Assembly (NCBI RefSeq): GCF_008630935.1
Contig: NZ_CP043908.1
Coordinates: 1,116,001 to 1,180,000, forward strand
Length of the DNA: 64,000 nt
Reading direction: 5' to 3'
Origin: Thermodesulfobacterium sp. TA1
Lineage (GTDB): Bacteria; Desulfobacterota; Thermodesulfobacteria; Thermodesulfobacteriales; Thermodesulfobacteriaceae
The notes beneath the pieces are model-generated. The model was given only the letters and a program-made list of their open reading frames with translations, was not told the DNA's origin and ran no database searches. This document shows, piece by piece, positions 50,384 through 59,630 of the stretch. Both the position numbers and the translations under genes were made by a program. How positions within the stretch are numbered: the first letter of the stretch is position 1; every line of letters starts with the position of its first letter.

Positions 50384-51685
50384 TTAAAAGTCCATAATAC
50401 GATATTTTTTAGTAGGTGCACTTACTACTTCTAAATTATCTATTTCTTCTAATGCCTTTGCTACGTTTTTTTCTTTAGCTTCATGAGTAAGCATTACTAT
50501 AGGCACCGCTTGTTTCTTTTTTTGCCTTCCTATCTGAACCACTGAAGCAATACTTATGTTATATTTTCCTAAAACACCAGAAATTTTTGACAATACCCCA
50601 GGTTTATCTAACGCAGAAAAACGAAAATAGTATTTAAACTCTACCTCATCCATGGATCTTATTTTATAACTTTTCTGGCTAAAGGTCAAGGGATATTTTA
50701 TAAAAGGCTTTTTTCTAAAATAAGAAAATTCTATAGCAGTTATGATGTCGCTTACTACCGCACTAGCCGTAGGTTCTTTACCTGCCCCTAAACCATAAAG
50801 TAATACATCTCCTACAAAATCTCCTGTAAGATAAAAAGCATTGTAGTTTAACCGAATAGAGGCTAACACATGATTTTCAGGAATAAGGGTAGGATGAACC
50901 CTCACTTCTATATAATTCTTTTGCTTAATAGCATAGGCTAACAATTTGATGATATAACCAAAATTTTTAGCAAAAGTAAGGTCCATAAGGTCTATATCTT
51001 CTATCCCTTCTACATAAACTTGAGAGGATTTAATAAAACTACCAAAAGAAAGAGAGGCTAAAATAGCTATCTTGTGGGCGGCATCCATTCCATTTATATC
51101 TAAGGTAGGGTCTGCCTCTGCATAGCCCTTTTTTTGTGCCTCTTTTAAAGCTTCTCTAAAATCCATGTTTTCTTCTAACATCTTAGTAAGGATATAATTT
51201 GTAGTCCCGTTTACTATCCCGACTATAGACTTTATCTCATTCCCAATAAGAGCCTCTCTAAGGGTTTTTATTATAGGTATTCCTCCGCCTACCGAGGCTT
51301 CAAACCCTAAAAATCTTCCGTTCTTTAAAGCCTCACCCCAGATTTCATCTCCATACTCAGCAAGTATGGCTTTATTGGCCGTAACCACCTCTTTCCCTTT
51401 TTGTAAGGCCCTTAAAACATAATCTTTGGCAGGAGAAATCCCTCCTATCAACTCACAAACGATAGAAATCTCAGGATCTTCTAATATTTCCTCAAAGGAG
51501 GTAGTAAATAATTCTGGATTCACTTGAGTATTTCTTGATTTTTTTAGGTCTCTAACCAAAATTTTTTTAATAACCGGAACTAAACCAATCCTTTCTTTTA
51601 TAAGCTCTCGGTTCTTTTCTAATAACTCAAATACTCCGGTTCCTACAGTGCCAAAACCTAAAAGCCCTATCTTTACTTCTTCCAT
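50384..51685 (-). CDS. hom: Homoserine dehydrogenase with ACT domain
   Basis: NAD(P)-linked reduction of aspartate semialdehyde to homoserine in threonine/methionine synthesis. N-terminal nucleotide motif LGFGTVGTGVFELL (about residues 9-22), catalytic region GGGIPIIKTLREAL and GTTNYILTKM (about 130-165), KGYAEADPTLDINGMDAAHK near 185. C-terminal ACT domain (about 345-433) allows feedback control, probably by threonine. Length 433 aa is typical. It lies between nrdJ and the CheD-like gene. Confidence 0.96.
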   Translation of the reverse strand: MEEVKIGLLGFGTVGTGVFELLEKNRELIKERIGLVPVIKKILVRDLKKSRNTQVNPELFTTSFEEILEDPEISIVCELIGGISPAKDYVLRALQKGKEVVTANKAILAEYGDEIWGEALKNGRFLGFEASVGGGIPIIKTLREALIGNEIKSIVGIVNGTTNYILTKMLEENMDFREALKEAQKKGYAEADPTLDINGMDAAHKIAILASLSFGSFIKSSQVYVEGIEDIDLMDLTFAKNFGYIIKLLAYAIKQKNYIEVRVHPTLIPENHVLASIRLNYNAFYLTGDFVGDVLLYGLGAGKEPTASAVVSDIITAIEFSYFRKKPFIKYPLTFSQKSYKIRSMDEVEFKYYFRFSALDKPGVLSKISGVLGKYNISIASVVQIGRQKKKQAVPIVMLTHEAKEKNVAKALEEIDNLEVVSAPTKKYRIMDF

Positions 51686-51708
51686 AAACCCTCCTTCCTT
51701 TTAAAGAT

Positions 51709-53475
51709 TTATCTTAAGGATAAATCACATACTAAACAACCTAAACCCTCAGGGTTATCTTCCCCTAAATATATCACCTGTTCTTTCTTACACCCATACC
51801 TATAAACCGTAACCCCTTTAAGACCTAATTCATAAGCCTTAAGATAAATCTTTTTAATCTCCTCAACTGTGGTATTAGGAGGTAGATTGATGGTTTTAGA
51901 AACTGCGTTATGGGTATGTCTTTGAAAAGCTGCCTGAACCAAAAGTTGCGTCTCAGGAGATACCTCATAGGTGGTTACAAAAAGCCTCTTTATGTTTTCT
52001 GAAATTTTTACATATTTTAAGAGCCCTACCTTCTTTACCTCTGATAAAATCTCATTTATTTCATTTTCTTTATACCCTGCTTTACCTAAAACCTCTAAAA
52101 ACAACGGATGAAATCCTTTTAAAATCTTATTTTCTAAGGTTTTTCTTTCATAATAAACGCCAAAAAGAGGTTCTATGCCTGGAGAAACACCTGCTATTAA
52201 AGAAATACTACCTGTAGGAGCGATGGTAGTTGTGGTCGCATTTCTCATAGGGAGGTTAATTTTGTCCCAAAAACTACCATAAAAAGCAGGGAAACATCCT
52301 CTTTCCTTAGCTAAATGATGCGAAGCCTTTACCGATTCTCTTTCGATAAAACTCATTAATTTTTCTGCTATTTCTAAAGCTTCTTTTTCTGCATAAGAAA
52401 CACCTAACTTGATGAGCATGTCCGCAAAACCCATTACTCCTAAACCTATCTTTCTGGTAAGTCTGGTAATCTTGGTTATCTGAGGTAAAGGAAACCTGTT
52501 AACCTCTATCACATCATCTAAAAACCTAACGGCTAACCAGACAACATCCTTTAGCTTCTCCCAATCTATTTTTTGATCTTTTACAAAGTTAGCTAAGTTT
52601 ATCGAGCCTAAATTACAAGACTCAAAAGGTAATAGTGGTTGTTCTCCGCAAGGATTGGTAGCTTCGATCTCTCCTAAATGTGGTGTAGGGTTGTGTCGGT
52701 TTATGGTATCTAAAAATAAAACCCCTGGGTCCCCTGAAGCCCAAGCAAAATAACTAATCTTTTCAAAAAGTTCTTTAGCGTCTACATGTTTTGTAATTTT
52801 TTTATTTCTTGGATTAACCAAAGGAAATTTTTCTTCTTTTCTTACTGCCTCCATAAAAGCGTCGGTGAGTCCTACTGAAAGGTTAAAGTTTCTTAAAGCC
52901 TCAGGATTTTTAAACTTTATCTCTATAAATTCTTCTATATCAGGATGATCAACCCTAAGAACCCCCATGTTAGCCCCACGTCGTTTTCCACCCTGTTTGA
53001 TAGCCTCGGTAGCCGCATCGAACACCTGAATAAACGAAAGAGGGCCACTGGCTATTCCCTGGGTGCTTGCTACCATATCCCCCTTAGGTCTAATTTTAGA
53101 AAAAGAAAAACCGGTGCCTCCTCCAGATTTATGAATAAGGGCTGCCTGTTTTAAGGCCTCAAAAATAGAAGCTAAAGAATCCTCTATAGGAAGCACAAAA
53201 CAGGCAGAAAGTTGCCCTAAAGGAGTTCCTGCATTCATAAGGGTGGGTGAATTAGGTAAGAAATCTAAATTGGCCATCACTTGATAAAATTTTTCTTGAT
53301 AAAATTCTGCTTGAGAGGTTCCGCCAAAAGATAGTTCCCCTTCTGCTACTGCCTTTGACACCCTTTGAAAAAGTTCTTCAGGGGACTCTACTACCTCTCC
53401 GTTTTTTTTTAGAAGATATCTTTCTTTTAAAATAGCCAGTGCAGACTCTTTCAAGTTAATAAACTTTTTTTCCAT
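51709..53475 (-). CDS. nrdJ: Adenosylcobalamin-dependent (class II) ribonucleotide reductase
   Basis: Makes deoxyribonucleotides using a B12-derived radical, with or without oxygen. Substrate and radical residues: LSACFVLP (first catalytic Cys), [13 protein letters not shown], and [21 protein letters not shown] with the Asn-Cys-Glu catalytic trio; [17 protein letters not shown] is the family phosphate-binding loop. C-terminal CLVCD provides the reductant cysteine pair. It is 588 residues, shorter than most class II enzymes, with no N-terminal ATP cone. It links the organism to cobalamin use. Confidence 0.93.
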   Translation of the reverse strand: MEKKFINLKESALAILKERYLLKKNGEVVESPEELFQRVSKAVAEGELSFGGTSQAEFYQEKFYQVMANLDFLPNSPTLMNAGTPLGQLSACFVLPIEDSLASIFEALKQAALIHKSGGGTGFSFSKIRPKGDMVASTQGIASGPLSFIQVFDAATEAIKQGGKRRGANMGVLRVDHPDIEEFIEIKFKNPEALRNFNLSVGLTDAFMEAVRKEEKFPLVNPRNKKITKHVDAKELFEKISYFAWASGDPGVLFLDTINRHNPTPHLGEIEATNPCGEQPLLPFESCNLGSINLANFVKDQKIDWEKLKDVVWLAVRFLDDVIEVNRFPLPQITKITRLTRKIGLGVMGFADMLIKLGVSYAEKEALEIAEKLMSFIERESVKASHHLAKERGCFPAFYGSFWDKINLPMRNATTTTIAPTGSISLIAGVSPGIEPLFGVYYERKTLENKILKGFHPLFLEVLGKAGYKENEINEILSEVKKVGLLKYVKISENIKRLFVTTYEVSPETQLLVQAAFQRHTHNAVSKTINLPPNTTVEEIKKIYLKAYELGLKGVTVYRYGCKKEQVIYLGEDNPEGLGCLVCDLSLR

Positions 53476-53482
53476 AAAATCC

Positions 53483-55273
53483 TCAATGGTTTAGGTCTAT
53501 CAAAATCAAGGTTTGGTATTTGGGATCAGGGGGGTTTTTAAGGTCGATATTTCTAAACTCTAAAGAAAGTTTTTCTATGACAAAGTTGAGAAAAGAGTTT
53601 AACAATTCTCCTTCATAATACCAGTTCGTTTTTACATAGTTTTCAAAACTTTTAAAAAATGTCTCTTTCATCTCTGGTTTAAGCTCGCAATGATCTTCTT
53701 TTTCTTCAAAAAGTTCATTTAAAACTTTAGCCCAACTACTTTTAGGTATGGCTTTAAAAATAAACTCTCCGTTTAATTTCCAGTGAAAAAAAGAAGTAAG
53801 GATAAGCCCACTCCAGGTTAAAAAGTTTACATCATAATTTCTACCTGGTTGGTTTACTTCTTTAATCCAACTAAGGGTTGAACCAAACATCCTCTCCATC
53901 ACCGGAGCTATATAACCTATTTCCTCTATATACCTACGAGCGGTATTTACTTCGCTTATTTTCTTAAAAAAGGTGTATTCTTCTAATGTCCCTATTTTTT
54001 CTGGACGGAAATACCTTATTTCGTTTATTTTTTTCACCAAAACCCCTTCAAGATATCCTTTATAAGGTTGGTCAAGATATCTTAAAACCGAAGGATCAAA
54101 ATCTTTACTTTTAGTAACCGAAAGGGCGAATTTTCGAAGTTGTTTAAGTAGGGTCTGAGCTACCCTAAAAAGGTCTTCGAGGAAATGTTCTTCTACCAAA
54201 CTTTTGGCTACCTCTCTGTTCCCTTGAGAAAGATATTCTATCCCTAAGTTTAAACTACCCCATAATTTATCTAAACTTTTTTTAACCTGCTCTATCTCGT
54301 CTATGACGACGTTGTCTACGATGATTACCTTATTAGCCAACCAAGCAAGTTCTTTTTTTATTCTTCCTATCTGATAAGGGTCATTTATAGCCTCTACAAC
54401 TTTAAAAATCAACAACTCCTCCTCTCCAGGATAAACCATGATATTAATCGGAGAAAATTCCTCTTTCTCTTCTGAAGAAGGAAGCGCTATAGGTTCTATT
54501 TTTCTTAAGCTTTTGGGATGCAAAATAGTATAAACGTCTAAAGCTTCAAAATATTCAAGAATACCTTCATCAGCTAACCTTCCGTTTCTCCACCGATAAG
54601 CCCTCTCCTCTACCTCTGCTGGAATCTCCCAGATTACAGACTCAAGCAAGGCAAAATAAGTTTCTGCCATTTCCTCTCTTAAAATCTCTATCATTCTCCT
54701 GAAATAAAATTCTAAAGCCTCATTTTGAAATTCTATAAAATAGAAATCATCTAAAGTAAAATAAGGCAAAAAGTCCATAGCTTCTATTAACTCTATATCG
54801 TCTGGCTTTTTGTATACCTTAATAAACTTCTGAAACATCGCTATCAAAAAATCAAAATCAGCTACCTTTAACCATTCTAAAACTTTTCCCTCTCCCGCAT
54901 GAAAGAGTAGGACTATCCAAGAAGCAACCCTTTCTTTTTTAATTCGGTCTTTATACCAACAATCCATATCAAACATAAACTGAATTTGACTTCCTTTAGC
55001 ATAAGAAAGAAGCTCAACCGATAAATCAAGAGAAGAAGCTTTGATGGTTAAAAACAACTCTTGATAAGGAAGATTTTTTACTAAACCCTCAGGATAAGGA
55101 GAGTTTAGTATAAGTTTAGCCTTATCCTCCCAAGGGGCATTAAGCACCAAATCATAGGCCTGATAAAAATCTAAAGCCTGCAATCTTTTTTCTAACTCTT
55201 TCTCAGAAAGCTTTAAAATTTCCTTTAAATCTAAAGATAGTCCCTCAAACGTCTTTTTGAAAAGCGTCTTCAT
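53483..55273 (-). CDS. DUF6178-like protein, 596 aa
   Basis: Large soluble helical protein with many acidic and aromatic residues. I associate its pattern with the DUF6178 family of Desulfobacterota proteins (LTLDDFYFIEF, LADEGILEYFEALDVYTILHP, YLSQGNREVAKSLVEEHFL). No catalytic or membrane motif is visible. It overlaps yraN by 29 bases at its start and precedes nrdJ by 7 bases. Function is unknown. Confidence 0.7.
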   Translation of the reverse strand: MKTLFKKTFEGLSLDLKEILKLSEKELEKRLQALDFYQAYDLVLNAPWEDKAKLILNSPYPEGLVKNLPYQELFLTIKASSLDLSVELLSYAKGSQIQFMFDMDCWYKDRIKKERVASWIVLLFHAGEGKVLEWLKVADFDFLIAMFQKFIKVYKKPDDIELIEAMDFLPYFTLDDFYFIEFQNEALEFYFRRMIEILREEMAETYFALLESVIWEIPAEVEERAYRWRNGRLADEGILEYFEALDVYTILHPKSLRKIEPIALPSSEEKEEFSPINIMVYPGEEELLIFKVVEAINDPYQIGRIKKELAWLANKVIIVDNVVIDEIEQVKKSLDKLWGSLNLGIEYLSQGNREVAKSLVEEHFLEDLFRVAQTLLKQLRKFALSVTKSKDFDPSVLRYLDQPYKGYLEGVLVKKINEIRYFRPEKIGTLEEYTFFKKISEVNTARRYIEEIGYIAPVMERMFGSTLSWIKEVNQPGRNYDVNFLTWSGLILTSFFHWKLNGEFIFKAIPKSSWAKVLNELFEEKEDHCELKPEMKETFFKSFENYVKTNWYYEGELLNSFLNFVIEKLSLEFRNIDLKNPPDPKYQTLILIDLNH

Positions 55274-55628
55274 AATGAAATACCTCCTCCCCTCTAATCA
55301 CCACAACATCAAACCTGATATTTTTTATTTTACTTAAATTTTTAGAATTTTTAAACAAAAATTCTTCAGCCACCCCAAAAATCTTTCTTATTTTTCTTTG
55401 GTCTATCTTTTCTTCTGCAATAAAATCTAAACCTTGAAAATCAGCCTTTACCTCTACAAAAACCAACAGATCCTTTTTCATGGCTATTAAATCTATTTCC
55501 CCTTGTTTAGTCCGAAAGTTTTTAGCGATTATTTTAAAACCTTGGGCTTTAAGGTATTTTTCTGCTAAACTTTCAGCTAATCCACCTTTTTGTTTAGAGG
55601 AGAGGACCTCAAATAATTTTTTAATCAT
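55245..55628 (-). CDS. YraN-family (UPF0102) nuclease-like protein
   Basis: 127-128 residues with the restriction-endonuclease-like fold motif: GLAESLAEKYLKAQGF, then GEIDLIAMKKDLLVFVEVKA, the (E/D)xK nuclease core. Function not established; often encoded next to rnhB. The frame continues to a GTG at 55637, but ATG 55628 overlaps the rnhB stop as ATGA and is the natural start. Confidence 0.9.
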   Translation of the reverse strand: MIKKLFEVLSSKQKGGLAESLAEKYLKAQGFKIIAKNFRTKQGEIDLIAMKKDLLVFVEVKADFQGLDFIAEEKIDQRKIRKIFGVAEEFLFKNSKNLSKIKNIRFDVVVIRGEEVFHYEDAFQKDV

Positions 55629-56266
55629 AAAAAACACCGATAGTAGGTTCTATGAACCTCACATGGACCATAGAGTTTTATCCTCTCAAGATGAAGCTTA
55701 GTTCCATAACCTTTATGTTTTTCAAAACCGTATTGAGGATAAACCTTAGACAATTCTTGCATATACCGATCTCTAGCCACTTTAGCCAATATAGAAGCTG
55801 CCGCTATTGAAACACAAAGATTGTCTCCGTCTATCACCGCCTTTTGAACACCATGGTATTCTGGAATTAAAAAAGGTCCATCTACCAATACCACCTGAGG
55901 TGAAGGGTTAAGCCCTTTTATAGCCTCATACATAGCCTTAAACGTAGCCTTTAAAATACCTTTAGCGTTTATCTCCTCTACGTCTACTTTAGCGATAGCA
56001 TATGATAAAGCATGAGAACATATATATTCAAACAACTCTTCTCTTTTTTTAGGGGTTAATTTTTTTGAATCTTTTATCTCTTTAGAAATAAAATCTTTAG
56101 GAAGAATAACTGCTGAAGCAAAAACAGGACCTGCGACAGCCCCTCTACCTGCTTCATCTACCCCGGCTATTATGCTATAGCCTAAGTTTTTTAAATATTT
56201 TTCTAAATCTGAAAATCTATCGAATGAACTTTCGACAGAAGAAAAAACGTTTTGTTCTTTAACCAA
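55625..56266 (-). CDS. rnhB: Ribonuclease HII
   Basis: Cleaves RNA in RNA-DNA hybrids and starts removal of single ribonucleotides. Motifs: AGVDEAGRGAVAGPVFASAVI (Asp-Glu catalytic pair, about 34-54), DSKKLTPKKRE, VLVDGPFL and SIAAASILAKVARDRYM, the last with the family's Asp. Length 213 aa is standard, with about 20 extra N-terminal residues. It is downstream of rplS, past a terminator, as in many bacteria (rplS-rnhB-yraN). Confidence 0.97.
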   Translation of the reverse strand: MVKEQNVFSSVESSFDRFSDLEKYLKNLGYSIIAGVDEAGRGAVAGPVFASAVILPKDFISKEIKDSKKLTPKKREELFEYICSHALSYAIAKVDVEEINAKGILKATFKAMYEAIKGLNPSPQVVLVDGPFLIPEYHGVQKAVIDGDNLCVSIAAASILAKVARDRYMQELSKVYPQYGFEKHKGYGTKLHLERIKLYGPCEVHRTYYRCFL

Positions 56267-56275
56267 GGTTTATTT

Positions 56276-56307
56276 AAAAAAGAGGGGTGTTTCTACCCCT
56301 CTTTTTT
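56276..56307. terminator. Terminator after rplS
   Basis: Stem AGAGGGGT (56281-56288) with ACCCCTCT (56295-56302), loop of 6 bases, A-run before and T-run after on each strand. It is 6 bases beyond the rplS stop, and 10 bases upstream of the rnhB start, so rnhB probably depends on read-through. Confidence 0.85.
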
Positions 56308-56312
56308 ATTTT

Positions 56313-56678
56313 TTACTCCATAACTTTATTATCAAACCTTTCTTTAATACGAGCAGCCTTACCAAAACGTTCTCTAAGATAGTAAAGCCTTGCCCTTCTT
56401 ACCTTACCTCTCTTAACGATTTCAACCTTTTCAATCCTGGGAGAATGTAAAGGAAAAGTCCTTTCAACCCCTACTCCAAAAGAGACTTTCCTCACAGTAA
56501 AAGTAGCATTAATACCAGAACCTCTTCTTCTTATAACAACCCCTTCAAAAACTTGAATCCTTTCCTTTTCTTCCCCTTCTTTAAGCCTAAAGTGAACCCT
56601 TACCGTATCTCCTGGATTAAACTTAGGAAGTCCTTCTTTTAAATAATTTTTTTCTACTTCTCTTACTAAGGGATGCAT
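56313..56678 (-). CDS. rplS: 50S ribosomal protein L19
   Basis: Large-subunit protein at the interface with the small subunit. Signatures: [38 protein letters not shown] and [39 protein letters not shown]. 121 residues. GGAGG precedes the ATG. The usual upstream trmD, rimM and rpsP are absent; a tRNA gene lies there instead. Confidence 0.98.
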   Translation of the reverse strand: MHPLVREVEKNYLKEGLPKFNPGDTVRVHFRLKEGEEKERIQVFEGVVIRRRGSGINATFTVRKVSFGVGVERTFPLHSPRIEKVEIVKRGKVRRARLYYLRERFGKAARIKERFDNKVME

Positions 56679-56733
56679 AAATCAACCTCCTTATCACAGG
56701 ACCTATTTAATAATCTTAATTAAATAATAAAAA

Positions 56734-56809
56734 TGGGGAGGCCGACGGGGCTTGAACCCGCAACACCCGGGGCCACAGCCCGGTGCTCTACCATTGAGCT
56801 ACGGCCTCC
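56734..56809 (-). tRNA. tRNA-His (anticodon GTG)
   Basis: 76-base tRNA with all arms pairing: acceptor GAGGCCG with CGGCCTC, D arm GCTC/GAGC, anticodon arm CCGGG/CCCGG with loop CTGTGGC (anticodon GTG), T arm GCGGG/CCCGT. The extra 5' G (-1) faces C73, the histidine identity pair. CCA is encoded. A short T-rich run follows. Confidence 0.97.
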
Positions 56810-56940
56810 ACCTTTAAAGAGTGTTATAATATTATAGTCTACCCTACAAAAAATTCAATAGCTTAACCTTCAAAAGCCTAAAAAACTCAAATTTAACCTT
56901 TATCTCAAATAAGTAATAATTCTCCTGTAGAAATAAATCT

Positions 56941-56969
56941 TTGACTGTGTAAAACATTAAAATTATAGT
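56941..56969 (+). promoter_or_regulatory. Promoter giving a short-leader or leaderless mRNA
   Basis: TTGACT (56941-56946), 17 bases, TATAGT (56964-56969). The GTG start of the following gene is at 56982, 12 bases after the -10, leaving a leader of about 0-6 bases and no Shine-Dalgarno. Confidence 0.6.
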
Positions 56970-56981
56970 ATAATTTAAAAC

Positions 56982-57842
56982 GTGAACAAAAAAATAAATC
57001 CTAATCTTCTTACTTTAATGAGAATATTTTTTCTACCTATCCCTTGTATTCTTCTTTTTATAAATTCCTTTCTCTCCAACCTTATAGCTACAGTCTTACT
57101 GCTATTTCTTTCTCTAACCGACTATTTTGATGGACTTTTAGCCAGAAAATATAACCGAACTTCAAAACTCGGGGCCCTTCTTGACCCTATAGCCGACAAA
57201 ATTTTTATAACTACCATCTATCTTATCTTAGTAAAACTTAATTATTTCCCATATCTACCGGTATTTTTGCTTCTTCTACGAGAAATTTGGATTTCCTTTT
57301 TAAGGAGTATTTTCCCTCAAAAAATGAAGGTCCATCTAATAGCTAAATTTAAAACTTTTTTTCAAATGACCTTAGCCGTAGGCGTAGTCTTAGCCAAAAC
57401 CTTTTACCCTAATCTAAATACCTCTCTAATAGAAATGCTTATCTGGGGGGTTGTTTTTCTTTCTTATCTTAGTGCTTTTGGATATGTTTTACGTAATATG
57501 AACAATTTAAACCTCTTATTTCATAAAAATTTTCGAAATAAACTGATATATGAGATTTTATATCCTCTTTTTTTGTTGCTAATTTTTCCCTTCATAGAAG
57601 AAGTTTTCTGGATAGTACCTTTGCTTATGGGAATAATCTTTTTAAAAGGGGCAAAAAGTTTTGAACCAGAAAGGGAAGAGAGGTTTATTTTTTTTGATTT
57701 TATTGTTTTATTTTTAGTAATAATAACCGAGCTTATTTTACTGAAAAACCTCAAATTTTCATTGTTTCTTTTGTTAGTTTACCTCCTTTTTAAGGAAGGA
57801 ATTAAAAGCCTTAGAGTTTTTAAAGAATCTTTGAAGGTTTAG
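56982..57842 (+). CDS. CDP-diacylglycerol--glycerol-3-phosphate phosphatidyltransferase-like protein
   Basis: 286-residue membrane protein. The CDP-alcohol phosphotransferase signature DYFDGLLARKYNRTSKLGALLDPIADKIF starts near residue 47 and is complete. N-terminal PNLLTLMRIFFLPIPCILLF resembles PgsA, so phosphatidylglycerol-phosphate synthase is the best guess. The C-terminal ~100 residues add several more hydrophobic helices not found in PgsA, so the exact acceptor is uncertain. The start is GTG without a Shine-Dalgarno, close behind the promoter. It overlaps the convergent unknown gene by 4 bases. Confidence 0.82.
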   Translation: MNKKINPNLLTLMRIFFLPIPCILLFINSFLSNLIATVLLLFLSLTDYFDGLLARKYNRTSKLGALLDPIADKIFITTIYLILVKLNYFPYLPVFLLLLREIWISFLRSIFPQKMKVHLIAKFKTFFQMTLAVGVVLAKTFYPNLNTSLIEMLIWGVVFLSYLSAFGYVLRNMNNLNLLFHKNFRNKLIYEILYPLFLLLIFPFIEEVFWIVPLLMGIIFLKGAKSFEPEREERFIFFDFIVLFLVIITELILLKNLKFSLFLLLVYLLFKEGIKSLRVFKESLKV

Positions 57843-58243
57843 TCTTCTTCTTTTTTAAACGGAAAAGGTATGATTTTTTCCTGAGTTTCTTTTTTTTCTG
57901 GTTTTTTAGGACCTCCTCCTTTTGGGCCGGGAGGTAAAAAGGGGTCTGTCAACTGAATAGGAACAGCCTGTTGGTAGAGGCTAAAAAGCGTTTTTGGTAA
58001 ATCAAGGGTATACCAGATAATATGAACTCTCTGTAAGGTAATAGTAGGTATACCAAGTAAGATAGGATAAAGCCCTGTTTTATCAAACTGAACCAAAGCA
58101 GGCCATTCTACCTCAAAAAACTCCTTTTTTTCCAGAACAAACTGAAGGGATTCAAAAAAAGTATTATAACAAACCACACCTAAGAAAAGACCCGTTGGCA
58201 GTTGAAAAAGCACAGGTTGTTTGTCTATGTTTGGTTCAGCCAT
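57839..58243 (-). CDS. Hypothetical protein, 134 aa
   Basis: I recognise no family. Residues 10-100 look like a small beta-rich domain (PVLFQLPTGLFLGVVCYNTFF, GIPTITLQRVHIIWYTLDLP). The C-terminus is a Pro/Gly/Lys-rich tail (PPGPKGGGPKKPEKKE) ending KKEED. No signal peptide. It is a single gene convergent with the phosphatidyltransferase, and about 120 bases separate its start from the plus-strand aldolase. Confidence 0.6.
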   Translation of the reverse strand: MAEPNIDKQPVLFQLPTGLFLGVVCYNTFFESLQFVLEKKEFFEVEWPALVQFDKTGLYPILLGIPTITLQRVHIIWYTLDLPKTLFSLYQQAVPIQLTDPFLPPGPKGGGPKKPEKKETQEKIIPFPFKKEED

Positions 58244-58364
58244 GTTTTTATTTTATTCTCCTTTTACTTTTTTGCAACCTTTTACAGGAGGTTTACAGTT
58301 TGAGTTGTAAAATTTTGGTTTTATGGTTACCTTAGGAATAATGATTGGTTCAAAGGAGGCTTTT

Positions 58365-59630
58365 ATGGAAAAACAACAAATATTGGCTGAACTTACGGAA
58401 AACCCTAAAATTATAGATAGATTAATTTATCAGGCAGTTTTTGAAGATAGACAACTACTATCGGTTTTACACGAGGCGCTAAAAGATTTAGGGATCAAAG
58501 GTTATAGTATCTATCCTTTATACCAACGCTTTTCCAAAAAGTTTCTTGGTTTTACCGTGCCTGCAATTAATCTGCGTGGTATGACTTATGATGTAGCCAG
58601 AGCAATTTTTCGAACAGCTAAAAGGCTTTCAGCCGGAGCCTTTATCTTTGAGATAGCTAAGTCTGAAATAGGTTATACTAAACAACCACCATTAGAATAC
58701 GCTACCGTGGTTTTAGCGGCAGCCTTTAAAGAAGGCTATCGGCTTCCGGTTTTTATTCAAGGAGACCACTTTCAACTTAACCGAAAGTCTTTTTTTGCCA
58801 ACCCTGAAAAAGAAAAAAACAACCTTAAAAACCTTATTAAAGAGGCTTTATCTGCTCAGTTTTATAACATAGACATAGACGCCTCTACTTTGGTTGATTT
58901 AGAAAAAAAGGAAATTTCTGAGCAACAAAGGTATAATTACGAAGTAACCGCTGAGCTCTGTGATTTTGTAAGAGAAATCGAACCCACAGGAATTAAAGTT
59001 ACCTTAGGAGGAGAAATCGGAGAAATAGGAGGTAAAAACAGCACCCCTGAAGAGCTTAGGGCCTTTATGAAAGGGCTAAAACAAACCTTAAAAAAAGAAG
59101 AAGGAATTTCCAAAATAAGTGTTCAAACAGGAACTATCCATGGTGGAGTGGTTTTACCAGACGGTAAAATCGCTGAAGTCAAACTAGATTTCAAAACCCT
59201 AAAAGAACTTTCTAAAATCGCTAGAGAAGAATTTGGACTTGCAGGTGCGGTCCAGCATGGAGCTTCTACCCTACCAGAAGATTATTTCAGCCTTTTCCCC
59301 GAAAATGAATGCGTAGAGGTCCACTTAGCCACAGCCTTTCAAAACTTTCTTTACGACCATCCTGCCCTTCCTGCTGAGTTTAGAGAAAAAATTTACCGAT
59401 ACCTTAAAGAAAACCTTAAACACGAATGGGAAGAAGGCCTTTCTGAATCGCAATTTATCTATAAAACCAGAAAAAAAGGGTTTGGAGCCTTTAAAAAAGA
59501 TTGGTGGGACCTTGATTTAAAGGTTAAAAAACACATCTTAGAGGATATGGAGGGCTTGTTCGAAAAAATATTTTTAAAATTAAACCTTAAAAATACAGAG
59601 AGTTTAATAAAAGAGGTTTTCAATCTTTAA
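58365..59630 (+). CDS. Class II fructose-bisphosphate aldolase-family protein
   Basis: 421-residue zinc-dependent TIM-barrel aldolase. Metal and catalytic features: FIQGDHFQLN (Asp-His), IDIDASTLVDLE, TLGGEIGEIGGKNSTP (Glu), TGTIHGGVVLPDG (His), AVQHGASTLPEDYF (His near 320). The sequence is longer and more divergent than Escherichia-type Fba, so tagatose- or other sugar-bisphosphate activity is possible, but glycolysis/gluconeogenesis is most likely. The frame extends 14 codons upstream, but AAAGGAGG at 58350-58357 selects ATG 58365. Confidence 0.85.
   Translation: MEKQQILAELTENPKIIDRLIYQAVFEDRQLLSVLHEALKDLGIKGYSIYPLYQRFSKKFLGFTVPAINLRGMTYDVARAIFRTAKRLSAGAFIFEIAKSEIGYTKQPPLEYATVVLAAAFKEGYRLPVFIQGDHFQLNRKSFFANPEKEKNNLKNLIKEALSAQFYNIDIDASTLVDLEKKEISEQQRYNYEVTAELCDFVREIEPTGIKVTLGGEIGEIGGKNSTPEELRAFMKGLKQTLKKEEGISKISVQTGTIHGGVVLPDGKIAEVKLDFKTLKELSKIAREEFGLAGAVQHGASTLPEDYFSLFPENECVEVHLATAFQNFLYDHPALPAEFREKIYRYLKENLKHEWEEGLSESQFIYKTRKKGFGAFKKDWWDLDLKVKKHILEDMEGLFEKIFLKLNLKNTESLIKEVFNL

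Noticed and set aside
58323-58364. Upstream start of the aldolase gene
   Set aside because: The strong AAAGGAGG at 58350-58357 is inside this extension and fixes the ATG at 58365.
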